Origin: Oceanobacter antarcticus | GTDB taxonomy: Bacteria > Pseudomonadota > Gammaproteobacteria > Pseudomonadales > Oceanobacteraceae | Assembly (NCBI RefSeq): GCF_044962685.1 | Contig: NZ_JBBKTX010000005.1 | Location: 1 to 64,000 of the forward strand | Direction of reading: 5' to 3' | DNA length: 64,000 bases | The notes under the pieces: model-generated | The model's input: the letters and a program-made list of their open reading frames with translations, nothing else | What the model was told of the DNA's origin: nothing | The model's database searches: none | Position numbers and translations under genes: made by a program | Shown: positions 1-7,098 of the stretch, piece after piece | Numbering within the stretch: the first letter of the stretch is position 1 | How the letters are laid out: every line of letters begins with the position of its first letter

Positions 1-120
1 CGTTTATAACAATGATCCGAAGCCCTTTGTGTGGCAAAAAACTGCTGACCAGATCATCGAGTCCATTGCTCGATTATCAGATAAGATAAATACCAAGTGA
101 ACTTTTGTTAAGGGACACTA
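1..120 (+). mobile_element. 3' end of an IS630-type insertion sequence
   Basis: The first 120 bases are the right end of an IS630/Tc1-type element. The reading frame from base 2 to the TGA at 98-100 encodes the transposase C-terminus, including the typical NDPKPFVW stretch followed by TADQIIESIARL. About 20 bases later the element ends in a terminal repeat; read inward it is CTAGTGTCCCTTAACAAAAG. The same repeat with one change stands at 13489-13508, next to a second partial copy on the other strand. Most of this copy lies outside the window, so its integrity cannot be judged. Confidence 0.8.
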
Positions 121-134
121 GAGAGCGTTCTCAA

Positions 135-596
135 CTAAGCCAGCCAAATTATGGATGACACCAAACAGAGCATCGAGAAGTAATTTCTGGCCAGGCGCTC
201 GTAACGAGTAGCAATGCGGCGATAGCGCTTGAGTTTCAAAAAACATCGCCCAACCAGATTGCGCTCTCTGTAAAGCTCCTTATCGTAATCGCGTTGTTCC
301 TTGCGGTGATGGCGAGGAGGAATCACAGCCCGGCTGCCCTGACTTTCAATCCGTTGAATAAAGGCATCTGAATCGTAGCCCTTGTCAGGCAGGACATAAT
401 CCGCAGAAAACCCAGCAATCAAGCACTCTGATTGCCCATATTCAGATGCCTGACCATCGGTGAGAAGCCGTCGCACTGGATTACCAATACTGTCAACGGC
501 CAGGTGGATTTTGGTGCTTAATCCACCTCGTGATTTTCCCTGGGCTTCCTGATCACGATCGTTTTTTTGAGGCACCGTGTTGATGAACCCGGACAA
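135..596 (-). CDS. IS5-family transposase, second frame (OrfB), probably inactive
   Basis: This frame encodes the C-terminal half of the transposase. It contains SRGGLSTKIHLAVD, the second catalytic aspartate in LPDKGYDSDAF, and the terminal KLKRYRRIATRYERLARN helix. In relatives the third catalytic residue is a glutamate in an RNLVE-type motif; here the motif reads RNLVGR, a Glu to Gly change needing one base. If the reading is right, the enzyme should not cut DNA. Expression depends on frameshifting from the preceding frame. The natural start is therefore not the ATG at 596 but an internal fusion near position 565. Confidence 0.75.
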   Translation of the reverse strand: MSGFINTVPQKNDRDQEAQGKSRGGLSTKIHLAVDSIGNPVRRLLTDGQASEYGQSECLIAGFSADYVLPDKGYDSDAFIQRIESQGSRAVIPPRHHRKEQRDYDKELYRERNLVGRCFLKLKRYRRIATRYERLARNYFSMLCLVSSIIWLA

Positions 597-894
597 TACT
601 GCCGTCCACCATCAAATATTCCAGATCCGGTTGATCACTCAGCGCTTCAAAGACCGCTTTCCAAACCCCTTTGTGTGACCAGCGATTGTAACAAACATAC
701 ACCCGGTGCCAGTGACCAAACTCCGGTGGCAAATCCCGCCAGGGAGACCCGGTTCGGGTAATCCAGAGGACGGCTTCGACAAATTGGCGATTATTCTTTG
801 CGGTGACACCGCAATCCGTGGTTTTTCCAGGAAGCAGGTGCTCGATGCGTTCCCATTGGCTATCCCGAAGTACGTTTCTATTCATCTTGGGCAA
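553..894 (-). CDS. IS5-family transposase, first frame (OrfA)
   Basis: This frame encodes the N-terminal half of an IS427-type transposase (113 aa). It starts with the WERIEHLLPG segment, followed by the conserved RTGSPWRDLPPEFGHW block. Near its end is the first catalytic aspartate, in YLMVDGSIVRVHQHGA. The frame stops shortly after a run of seven A bases on the coding strand (about 563-570). In this IS group that is the usual site of -1 ribosomal frameshifting, which joins it to the downstream frame. The two frames overlap by 44 bases. Function alone is unlikely, and its partner frame appears to lack the catalytic glutamate. Confidence 0.8.
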   Translation of the reverse strand: MPKMNRNVLRDSQWERIEHLLPGKTTDCGVTAKNNRQFVEAVLWITRTGSPWRDLPPEFGHWHRVYVCYNRWSHKGVWKAVFEALSDQPDLEYLMVDGSIVRVHQHGASKKRS

Positions 895-985
895 ATCGCG
901 AAAACGCCGAGAAAGTTAATTGAGAACATTCTCTAGAGAAACAATGGAATCTATTCCAAGCTGAAGAAAATTCGATCTTTAAGTT

Positions 986-1004
986 GATAATAATAATTAT
1001 TATT
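986..1004. promoter_or_regulatory. Fur box upstream of ECF sigma factor
   Basis: The 19-mer GATAATAATAATTATTATT matches the classical Fur consensus GATAATGATAATCATTATC at 16 of 19 positions and is nearly palindromic. It lies about 78 bases before the sigma factor start, where it could overlap the promoter. This predicts repression by Fe-loaded Fur, so the gene would be made under iron starvation. Confidence 0.85.
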
Positions 1005-1081
1005 ATTAAGATTCATCCCCCCCCGTGGAAGAATTAGGACTTTTTAGCTAATAACAGTCACTAACAACGCTGGAGCAGATT

Positions 1082-1612
1082 ATGCTGGACGCAAGTACTC
1101 ATGGCACCTCAGCCGCGCCCTGGACTGAGGTCTATACGGAAAACCTGCCTATATTACTCCGGTTCGCCTACAAACTCACCGGGTGCAATCACTATGCGGA
1201 AGATATGGTACAGGATGCCTTCTTCAGGCTGACTTCCGCCCCGCCCCCCACTTCAAGCAAAATTTCTTCCTCTAGGGATCAGCTCAACTACCTTTTCCAG
1301 ATCATCCGTAATCTGTCCATTGATCACTTTCGCAAACAGGCCTTGATCCACAAGCATATATCCAGTGATGTCGCGCCTGAAGAGGTCAAATCTGACGATA
1401 TTTCCCCACAAAAAATCTGTGAGGATCGTCAGGCACTGGAGCGACTGACAATCGTACTGGCAGAACTACCCGACCGCACCCGCTATGTCTTTGAACAGCA
1501 TCGGATATACGGTATTCCCCAAAAGGACATCGCCAGGGAGTTGGGCGTCTCACCGACGCTGGTCAATTTCATGATCAGGGATGCACTGATTCATTGCGCA
1601 GATTATTTCTAA
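1082..1612 (+). CDS. ECF sigma factor, FecI/PvdS-like
   Basis: This is a 176-residue extracytoplasmic-function sigma factor. Region 2 is visible at residues 20-85, with LLRFAYKLTG, AEDMVQDAFFRL and the promoter-melting part IIRNLSIDHFRKQ. Region 4 is visible at about 120-170, with LAELPDRTRYVFEQHRIYG and a helix-turn-helix in QKDIARELGVSPTLVNFMI. Length and layout fit the iron-starvation sigma subfamily that transcribes siderophore synthesis and receptor genes. The Fur box just upstream supports iron control. No FecR-type anti-sigma gene or TonB-dependent receptor follows; the next 1.1 kb holds only decayed genes. Its targets may include the transport run starting at 2761, but this is inference. 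Confidence 0.9.
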   Translation: MLDASTHGTSAAPWTEVYTENLPILLRFAYKLTGCNHYAEDMVQDAFFRLTSAPPPTSSKISSSRDQLNYLFQIIRNLSIDHFRKQALIHKHISSDVAPEEVKSDDISPQKICEDRQALERLTIVLAELPDRTRYVFEQHRIYGIPQKDIARELGVSPTLVNFMIRDALIHCADYF

Positions 1613-1675
1613 CCAGTCTACGAGTCGTGCCAAATTCTTATATTCTTATGCTTCGACAAACGTGGCCCGCTGTGA

Positions 1676-1819
1676 GCCACCGCCGATCAGGTGGCCACTG
1701 GCATTGTTAAGGCTGTGGATAAACGGCGTAATACTGTTTATCTGCCCTGGTTCTGGTGGGGTATCATGTCTATTATTCGCTCTATACCGAAGTCCATTTT
1801 CAAGAAGATGAAACTATAA
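1676..1819 (+). pseudogene. C-terminal remnant of a short-chain dehydrogenase
   Basis: An open stretch ending with TAA at 1817-1819 encodes a tail that reads as the end of a membrane-associated short-chain dehydrogenase. It contains ADQVATGIVKAVDKRRNTVY, then the aromatic-rich LPWFWWGIMSIIRSIP and a basic end FKKMKL. A TGA directly precedes it, and no Rossmann fold or YxxxK site remains upstream. It is a gene fragment left by deletion between the sigma factor and the transport operon. The family call rests on the tail alone. Confidence 0.55.
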
Positions 1820-1905
1820 CCCACTGCGACTGACGCAACCGCACGACTCAAGAGTTTTGTGAGCGACCAATTAACAACCCGTATAGAATCTCTGCCAATC
1901 CGATA

Positions 1906-2314
1906 TCACAATGGGCTAGTCTCGCTCGTGAACACCTCATCATACGATAGCTTTATGACCTGCGCGAAAGCCAACAACTGCTGGCGGGACTGCTGGGAAC
2001 TGCGCAACAGTGTCTCACGCTGTTGAGCCGTTATATCTGGCATCCCCAGCCGTTCCCTCAATAAATTTAAATTGATAAACCTTCTGCAATACCGCCAGTG
2101 CGGATTGATACAGGCCTTGGTATTTCAGGTTTTCCTCCAGACCGTGGTAACTGACCAGAGTCGCGATAACCGCCTCCTTCGGTATCCAGCCAAAGGAGGA
2201 AAAGTTTGCCGCCCGTTCACAGGCCTGAATATGCTGACACAGCGGGGCCTCTCCGTAGTTGGTGTTTTGGAAGTGGTCGTTACCTTCCTGTATCAGCGCT
2301 TTCCAGGTTTGCAT
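1906..2314 (-). pseudogene. Frameshifted small TPR-like protein gene
   Basis: A strong ribosome site (AGGAGG) on the minus strand precedes the ATG at 2314. The frame then encodes 99 residues beginning MQTWKALIQEGNDHFQNTNY, with helical, TPR-like spacing and a second segment EAVIATLVSYHGLEENL. It stops at 2015. Coding sense continues in another frame from about 2025 to a TGA at 1906-1908, giving QQRETLLRSSQQSRQQLLAF. The true product would therefore be about 130 residues and is broken by a frameshift. I do not recognise a function. The good ribosome site and conserved-looking tail suggest a real gene that decayed recently. Confidence 0.5.
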
Positions 2315-2329
2315 GAGATGCCCCTCCTG

Positions 2330-2760
2330 ATTACTACCATCTATGAACTTATCTGGCGGCCTTGGGAACTATGCTGCCACCGCTATTGATCATCTGGGTC
2401 GCTGACAGCAATCGGAACAGACTGCTACCCGATAAATAATGCCGGTTTTGATTTTTTCCTAAATTTTGACCGCGCCGACCCGTTTCCTATCTGGACTGCA
2501 TTCCTGCCGGGTAAGAAAAGCGACTGGTCTTAGGGTCTTCTTAAAAAAGCTGTCTCTTTTGCAGCACCGATTCGTTTTAGTGCGTACATAGCAAACGCGC
2601 GCTGTATGCGCAGGCATCCTCAGCCAGAAGTACATTATTGAATCAACTCCCGAAGCATGGTCTGCGGGGGCTTTCGTGTGGTTTTCAGCGATGGGCAATT
2701 ACGGCAACCGCTGAGGCACGACTGTCAATCAACCAACATTATTGTTAGAGGTTTATAGCC
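2330..2760. other. Intergenic stretch with no supported gene
   Basis: This 430-bp stretch lies before the PepSY gene. The only sizeable frame (2459-2698, minus) has no ribosome site or family signature. A short minus-strand frame running down to about 2353 and ending in SGGSIVPKAAR could be another gene tail, but I cannot assign it. A receptor or anti-sigma gene might have stood here before the decay seen at 1613-2314. I saw no second Fur box. Confidence 0.4.
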
Positions 2761-4374
2761 GTGAAAGAAGGATTCCGCCAGAGCATGGCTTGGCTGCACA
2801 CTTGGTCTGGCCTAGCGGTGGGCTGGGTGCTATTTTTTGTGTTTGTGACGGGTACCGCCGGGTACTTTAACTCCGAGATCACCCGTTGGATGCAGCCGGA
2901 ATTGCCTATGTACCAGCCGGGGCCTCAGGATAACGGCAAGCTGGCTACGGCCGCCATGGATCGGTTGCAGGAAGTCGCCCCTGATGCAGAGTGGTGGAGC
3001 ATCACCCTGCCCCACCACTCCCAGGCGTTTCGTCGCTGGGAGGAGTTTTCCATCAGTTGGGAAACCATGCCCAAGGAAGGCCACGAGCACGGCATTTTCG
3101 GTAGAGAGACGCTTGACTCTGGGAATGCCGGCCAGGTGAAAACGGTTGACCCCCGAGATACCGGCGGCGGCGGCGCGCTTTATGTGATGCATTACGCCTT
3201 GCACTATATCGACCGTGAACTGGCCTTTAAGCTGGTGGGGGTCTGCACCATGATTATGCTGATCTCGCTGGTGACCGGAGTGATCACCCACAAGAATATT
3301 TTCAAGGACTTCTTTACTTTCCGTCCTGGCAAGGGACAGCGCAGTTGGTTGGATGCCCATAATGTGATCGGCGTAATGGCGTTGCCGTTTTTCCTGATGA
3401 TTACCTATAGCGGGCTGGTGTTCTTTGGCATTACCTACATGCCCGCCGGTGTTGCCGCTATTTACGGTACGGACGACAAGGCCATTGAACGCTATTTCGA
3501 CGATTTATTTGGTGACCACAGTCACGAGGCCATTACCCGCCCTACTGCCTCGGTGCCGAAGATGATCGCCCAGGCGGAAGCCGCTTGGGGGCAGAATCAG
3601 GTGCGCTCAGTGTTTATCCAGCACGATGGCGGTGAAGAGCCACGCGTGGATATCAGCCGGGTGCGCGGTGGTCAGGTGCGAGTGTTCGACGCCGAAATAA
3701 TGCGTTTTCATGCCCATACCGGTGAGCTACTGCCGTTGGACCCGCCCGATGGCCTAACCCTGAAAACCAACGAGACCCTACGAGCCCTGCATGAGGGTCG
3801 TTTTGCCGAGCCCTGGCTGCGGTGGTTGTACTTCGTAGCAGGGCTGCTGGGGGCCGGGATGATCGGCACCGGCTTGGTGCTGTGGACCGTCAAGCGCCGC
3901 AAAAGACTCTCGGCAACCAGCGGCCATTTTGGTCTACGGCTGGTCGAAGCCTTGAATGCCGCTACCATTGCTGGCTTACCCGCTGGCGTCGCAGCTTACT
4001 TCTGGGCCAATCGCCTGCTGCCGGTGGACATGGCCGACCGCGCCGAATGGGAGATGCACTTTCTGTTTCTGATCTGGGGCGAGGCGTTGATCTACGCCTA
4101 TTTCAGAGACATTCGCAAGGCCTGGTTAGAACTGCTGTGGTTGGCAACGACTGGTTTTGCCCTGTTGCCAGTTATCAACGCCCTGACCACCGATAAACAT
4201 TTGCTGAACACCCTGGTCGCTGGTGATTGGGTATTGGCGGGGTTTGACCTAACCATGCTGGTTCTGGGTTTGGCCTTCGGTTATATAGCGATACAGGTCA
4301 AACGCCTATGGCTGAAAAAAGCCGCGCTGAAGGTCACGACTGCCAACAACGAAACGCTGGCGGGGGCTGCTTGA
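2761..4374 (+). CDS. PepSY-domain iron-regulated inner-membrane protein (PiuB-like)
   Basis: This 537-residue protein belongs to the PepSY-associated TM family found beside siderophore receptors and suspected to reduce or release iron. It starts at GTG 2761 after AGAGG. The first membrane helix follows HTWSGLAVGWVLFFVFVTG. Further helices lie at about residues 155-180, 205-225, 345-375 and in a C-terminal group at 390-510. The long periplasmic part between them carries PepSY-like sequence. Conserved histidines are present (HYALHYID, HAHTGELL). Its stop overlaps the next start, and six genes follow in the same direction with almost no gaps, so it probably heads an operon. Function is inferred from family and context. 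Confidence 0.85.
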   Translation: MKEGFRQSMAWLHTWSGLAVGWVLFFVFVTGTAGYFNSEITRWMQPELPMYQPGPQDNGKLATAAMDRLQEVAPDAEWWSITLPHHSQAFRRWEEFSISWETMPKEGHEHGIFGRETLDSGNAGQVKTVDPRDTGGGGALYVMHYALHYIDRELAFKLVGVCTMIMLISLVTGVITHKNIFKDFFTFRPGKGQRSWLDAHNVIGVMALPFFLMITYSGLVFFGITYMPAGVAAIYGTDDKAIERYFDDLFGDHSHEAITRPTASVPKMIAQAEAAWGQNQVRSVFIQHDGGEEPRVDISRVRGGQVRVFDAEIMRFHAHTGELLPLDPPDGLTLKTNETLRALHEGRFAEPWLRWLYFVAGLLGAGMIGTGLVLWTVKRRKRLSATSGHFGLRLVEALNAATIAGLPAGVAAYFWANRLLPVDMADRAEWEMHFLFLIWGEALIYAYFRDIRKAWLELLWLATTGFALLPVINALTTDKHLLNTLVAGDWVLAGFDLTMLVLGLAFGYIAIQVKRLWLKKAALKVTTANNETLAGAA

Positions 4375-4751
4375 TGTCGACTATCTCTAAATTAATTACC
4401 CCCGCGACAATCAGCCTTGAATCAACACGTTCAAAAACAGGGACAGGGAAAACAGCGGCCAACAAAATTGGCGGTTATCGCTGGATGGTGGCGTCCCGTG
4501 TGCTAGCGGCTGTGGTCGGTGGTTATGCCCTGACGTCGGCGGCGACGGTATTGCTGGCTCTGGTTTGGCCATTGCCGCAAGCCGAAGCGGTAGCCGCTAC
4601 CACCATGCTTAGCTTTACCCTGTACACCGTAGTGATTCTGTGGATTTTCACGGTCAAGCAACTGCGTACAATCTGGCTTAGCCTGATGACAGCCACTGCT
4701 CTGTGCATGGTGCTGTCCTGGCTATTGCTGCCTGCGGGGGGAGTGGCATGA
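4374..4751 (+). CDS. DUF3649-type small membrane protein
   Basis: This protein has 125 residues. The start ATG at 4374 shares a base with the preceding stop (TGATG), indicating translational coupling. After a polar N-terminus it has three predicted membrane helices: VLAAVVGGYALTSAATVLLA, a segment from TTMLSFTLYTVVILWIF, and LMTATALCMVLSWLLLP. That layout and the position between PepSY and DUF3325 genes match the DUF3649 family of iron-uptake-associated proteins. Its biochemical role is unknown. Longer frames upstream of 4374 lie inside the PepSY gene and are not needed. Confidence 0.8.
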   Translation: MSTISKLITPATISLESTRSKTGTGKTAANKIGGYRWMVASRVLAAVVGGYALTSAATVLLALVWPLPQAEAVAATTMLSFTLYTVVILWIFTVKQLRTIWLSLMTATALCMVLSWLLLPAGGVA

Positions 4752-5599
4752 CGGAACTGAATATCGCAGTATTTGTGACCAGTCTACTGGGGTTTACCGG
4801 CCTGGCGCTGGCCATGCCCAAACACGGCAAGGCAGTTTTTCGTCAGCCGTTACCTGATACCTTGCGCCAGTACTTACGCCTGGCAGGCTGGTTATTGCTG
4901 GCCGTAGCGTTGGCGCTAGCTATTGATCGCTGGCAGTTTGATATTGGCACTGTCACCTGGCTGGGCTGGCTGAGTATCGCCGGCCTTATGCTGGTGTTTG
5001 TTTTACCCCGCTGGTCTTCGCCACAGAAAATCAGGATCAGTTCATCAAAACATAAACCGCTCCGGGAACCACGCAGCGACGGCAGCGCAGACACGGAAAG
5101 CTCCGGCGCGTGGTGGCGCTCCCCCACCACGCACACCGTGTTTGCCGCCGCTGCACTGTTAATCCCCTTGGCTTGGTTTACCGGGCAATTGCTGACCACT
5201 CCGCAAAAACCGCTGCTGCGAGAGGATGCAGTGCACGGGGAAATTGGCCCCTGGTCGTTTACGGTTGCCGAGGAAAATCAGGACCCACCTGAAATCGTAG
5301 CGATGGATATTCCGCTCAAGGCTTTTGTGATTCGCTTTTGTGAGAACTGCGAGCGGGACATTCGCATGGCCTATCTGAAGATCCGTAAACCGCATTCCCT
5401 CAGGGCAACGGGCAATGCTTTTGAAGGTCGAACCCCAGAAAAGATAGCAGAAATCCCTATCCCCCGGGCTGCCACCCTTGACGATGGCATCTGGCTGACA
5501 GTAGAGGGCACCAACGGTGATGTGTATTACCAGCGATTTGATATCGAACGCCTGTCGCCGATGCTGACGCAGTTTATTCTGGAAGAGGGCCAACCATGA
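4748..5599 (+). CDS. DUF3325-like membrane protein with C-terminal periplasmic extension
   Basis: The start ATG overlaps the preceding stop by four bases (ATGA). Residues 1-95 hold three membrane helices and the LALAMPKHGKAVF region typical of DUF3325 proteins, which usually end there at about 100 residues. This protein is 283 residues. After a polar linker it has a fourth helix (TVFAAAALLIPLAWFTGQLL, about 123-143) and a soluble domain of about 140 residues. That domain contains the pair FCENCERD and a beta-rich end. The second half looks like a fused periplasmic subunit, perhaps binding metal through the CxxC pair; that role is a guess. It is coupled by overlap to both neighbours. Confidence 0.7.
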   Translation: MTELNIAVFVTSLLGFTGLALAMPKHGKAVFRQPLPDTLRQYLRLAGWLLLAVALALAIDRWQFDIGTVTWLGWLSIAGLMLVFVLPRWSSPQKIRISSSKHKPLREPRSDGSADTESSGAWWRSPTTHTVFAAAALLIPLAWFTGQLLTTPQKPLLREDAVHGEIGPWSFTVAEENQDPPEIVAMDIPLKAFVIRFCENCERDIRMAYLKIRKPHSLRATGNAFEGRTPEKIAEIPIPRAATLDDGIWLTVEGTNGDVYYQRFDIERLSPMLTQFILEEGQP

Positions 5600-5946
5600 G
5601 ATTTAAATTTACGCTGTTACCAATCGTTCTGGTTTACAGCTCCGTTGTATATGCCCATACCCCGGTCTGCCAGTGCCAACTGCAAGAGAACCAAGTCATC
5701 TGCGAAGGTGGTTATCATGATGGCTCCGAGGCCGTTGGCGTCACCATGACGGTGCTGACCTATCACGGCGTCACGCTGGCAAACGGCAAGCTGGATAAAG
5801 CTTCCCGCTTCCACTTTGAGCTACCTGCCAGTCCTTTCTATGTCTTGATGGATGCAGGCCCCGGTGAGATGTTCGAAGTCGATTGGAGCGACATCCCGGG
5901 TATCGATAAACACCGGTTTCACGCCGAATTATCCACTTCTAACTGA
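5596..5946 (+). CDS. Small exported protein of unknown function
   Basis: This 116-residue protein has a clear signal peptide (LLPIVLVYSSVVYA, cleavage likely before HTPVCQC). The mature part has four cysteines near its start (CQCQ, VICEGG) and a beta-rich body that resembles a small periplasmic or carboxypeptidase-regulatory-like fold. Its ATG overlaps the previous stop by four bases, and MacA follows three bases after its own stop, so it belongs to the same transcript. I do not recognise the family. Iron or siderophore handling in the periplasm is suggested only by context. Confidence 0.7.
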   Translation: MRFKFTLLPIVLVYSSVVYAHTPVCQCQLQENQVICEGGYHDGSEAVGVTMTVLTYHGVTLANGKLDKASRFHFELPASPFYVLMDAGPGEMFEVDWSDIPGIDKHRFHAELSTSN

Positions 5947-5949
5947 CCT

Positions 5950-7098
5950 ATGATGACGAATAATAAACCGCAACGCTGGCTTCTTTTTTTAGTGACACTC
6001 ACTGTCACCGCAGGCCTGTTCTGGTGGTGGAGCAGCCGCCCGGTTACCGTGTATAAAACCGAACCCCTGGCCACCGGTAATATCGAAGCCGTGGTCGCCG
6101 CCATCGGCACGGTGGAACCCCGCGATTCAGTGAATGTGGGGGTGCAGGTCTCCGGGCAGATCACCTACCTGCATGTAAAGCCAGGCGACACCGTGGAAAA
6201 GGGCCAACTGCTGGCGGAAATTGATGCCAGCGTGTTGGAAGCGGTAGTAGACGCCGGCCGGGCGGAGCTGGCCATGCTCAAGGCGCAGCTCCAGGAGCGT
6301 CAGGCCCAGGTGACTCTCGCCAGCCAGCAACACAAGCGCCAGCAACGGCTGTTCGTTGATGGTGCCACGCCGGAGGAGGAAGTCCAAACCGCCCAAGCCA
6401 ATCTCACGGTTGCCATGGCTCAGGTAAAACAACTACAAGCCAGTATTCAGCAAACCCAGTCGCAACACAAAGCCGATACCGCGCGCCTCGGTTATACTCG
6501 GATCTACGCGCCCATGGCCGGTACCGTGCTGACTATCGACGTTAAAGAGGGGCAAACCCTCAATGCCAACTACCAGACCCCAGCCCTGCTGCAAATTGCT
6601 GATCTTTCCACCATGCGTATTCAGGCCAAGGTATCCGAAGCCGATATCCACCGGATTCAACCGGGTTTGCCGGTGCGTTTTAACACGCTGGGTAATAGCG
6701 AGCGTACTTGGCACAGCAAGGTCGACCAGGTTCTTCCAGCTCCTCCCAAACCGACCGCCGAGGACAGTACTGAAGCCCGCGCCGTCACTTACACTGTGCT
6801 GTTTGACGTGAATAATCATGATGGCGCGCTGATGCCGGGCATGACCACCGAAACGGATTTCGTGGTCACCGCTGCTAACGATGTGCCGGTGGCACCTCTG
6901 GCAGCGCTTATGCCCGAGTCGTCCGCTAATGGCCTCTACCTAGCACAGGTATTATTGCCCGATGGCAACACTGAACAGCGCCGGATCAACGTGGGCCGCC
7001 GCGACCGTCTACGCGTGGAAGTACTGGCCGGTTTACAACCGGGTGAACAGATGGTGGTCAGTACCCGGAAATATGCGCGCCGCAGGGATAGCTGGTGA
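5950..7098 (+). CDS. macA: MacA-type periplasmic adaptor of ABC efflux pump
   Basis: This is a 382-residue membrane-fusion protein. An N-terminal anchor (WLLFLVTLTVTAGLFWWW) is followed by half of a biotinyl-lipoyl domain with the expected GDTVEKGQLLAEIDA. A long coiled-coil hairpin spans about 95-175. The second lipoyl half contains IYAPMAGTVLTIDVKEGQTL, and a beta-barrel and membrane-proximal domain follow. It would bridge MacB in the inner membrane to the outer-membrane channel encoded next. In an iron-regulated setting this trio resembles the PvdRT-OpmQ type of siderophore exporter, although the cargo is not shown by the sequence. It overlaps macB. Confidence 0.88.
   Translation: MMTNNKPQRWLLFLVTLTVTAGLFWWWSSRPVTVYKTEPLATGNIEAVVAAIGTVEPRDSVNVGVQVSGQITYLHVKPGDTVEKGQLLAEIDASVLEAVVDAGRAELAMLKAQLQERQAQVTLASQQHKRQQRLFVDGATPEEEVQTAQANLTVAMAQVKQLQASIQQTQSQHKADTARLGYTRIYAPMAGTVLTIDVKEGQTLNANYQTPALLQIADLSTMRIQAKVSEADIHRIQPGLPVRFNTLGNSERTWHSKVDQVLPAPPKPTAEDSTEARAVTYTVLFDVNNHDGALMPGMTTETDFVVTAANDVPVAPLAALMPESSANGLYLAQVLLPDGNTEQRRINVGRRDRLRVEVLAGLQPGEQMVVSTRKYARRRDSW

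Larger units (their letters stand above)
121..934 (-). mobile_element. IS5-family (IS427-type) insertion sequence
   Basis: This is an 814-bp element with short inverted ends: GAGAGCGTTCTCAA at 121 and the complement of GAGAATGTTCTCAA ending at 934. Both ends are flanked by TA, as expected for target duplication in this family. It carries two overlapping minus-strand frames that together form one transposase through a frameshift. The element abuts the end of the IS630 copy exactly, so one inserted at the edge of the other. Confidence 0.8.

Noticed and set aside
2459..2698. 79-codon minus-strand frame
   Set aside because: No ribosome site, odd composition and no family features; treated as non-coding.
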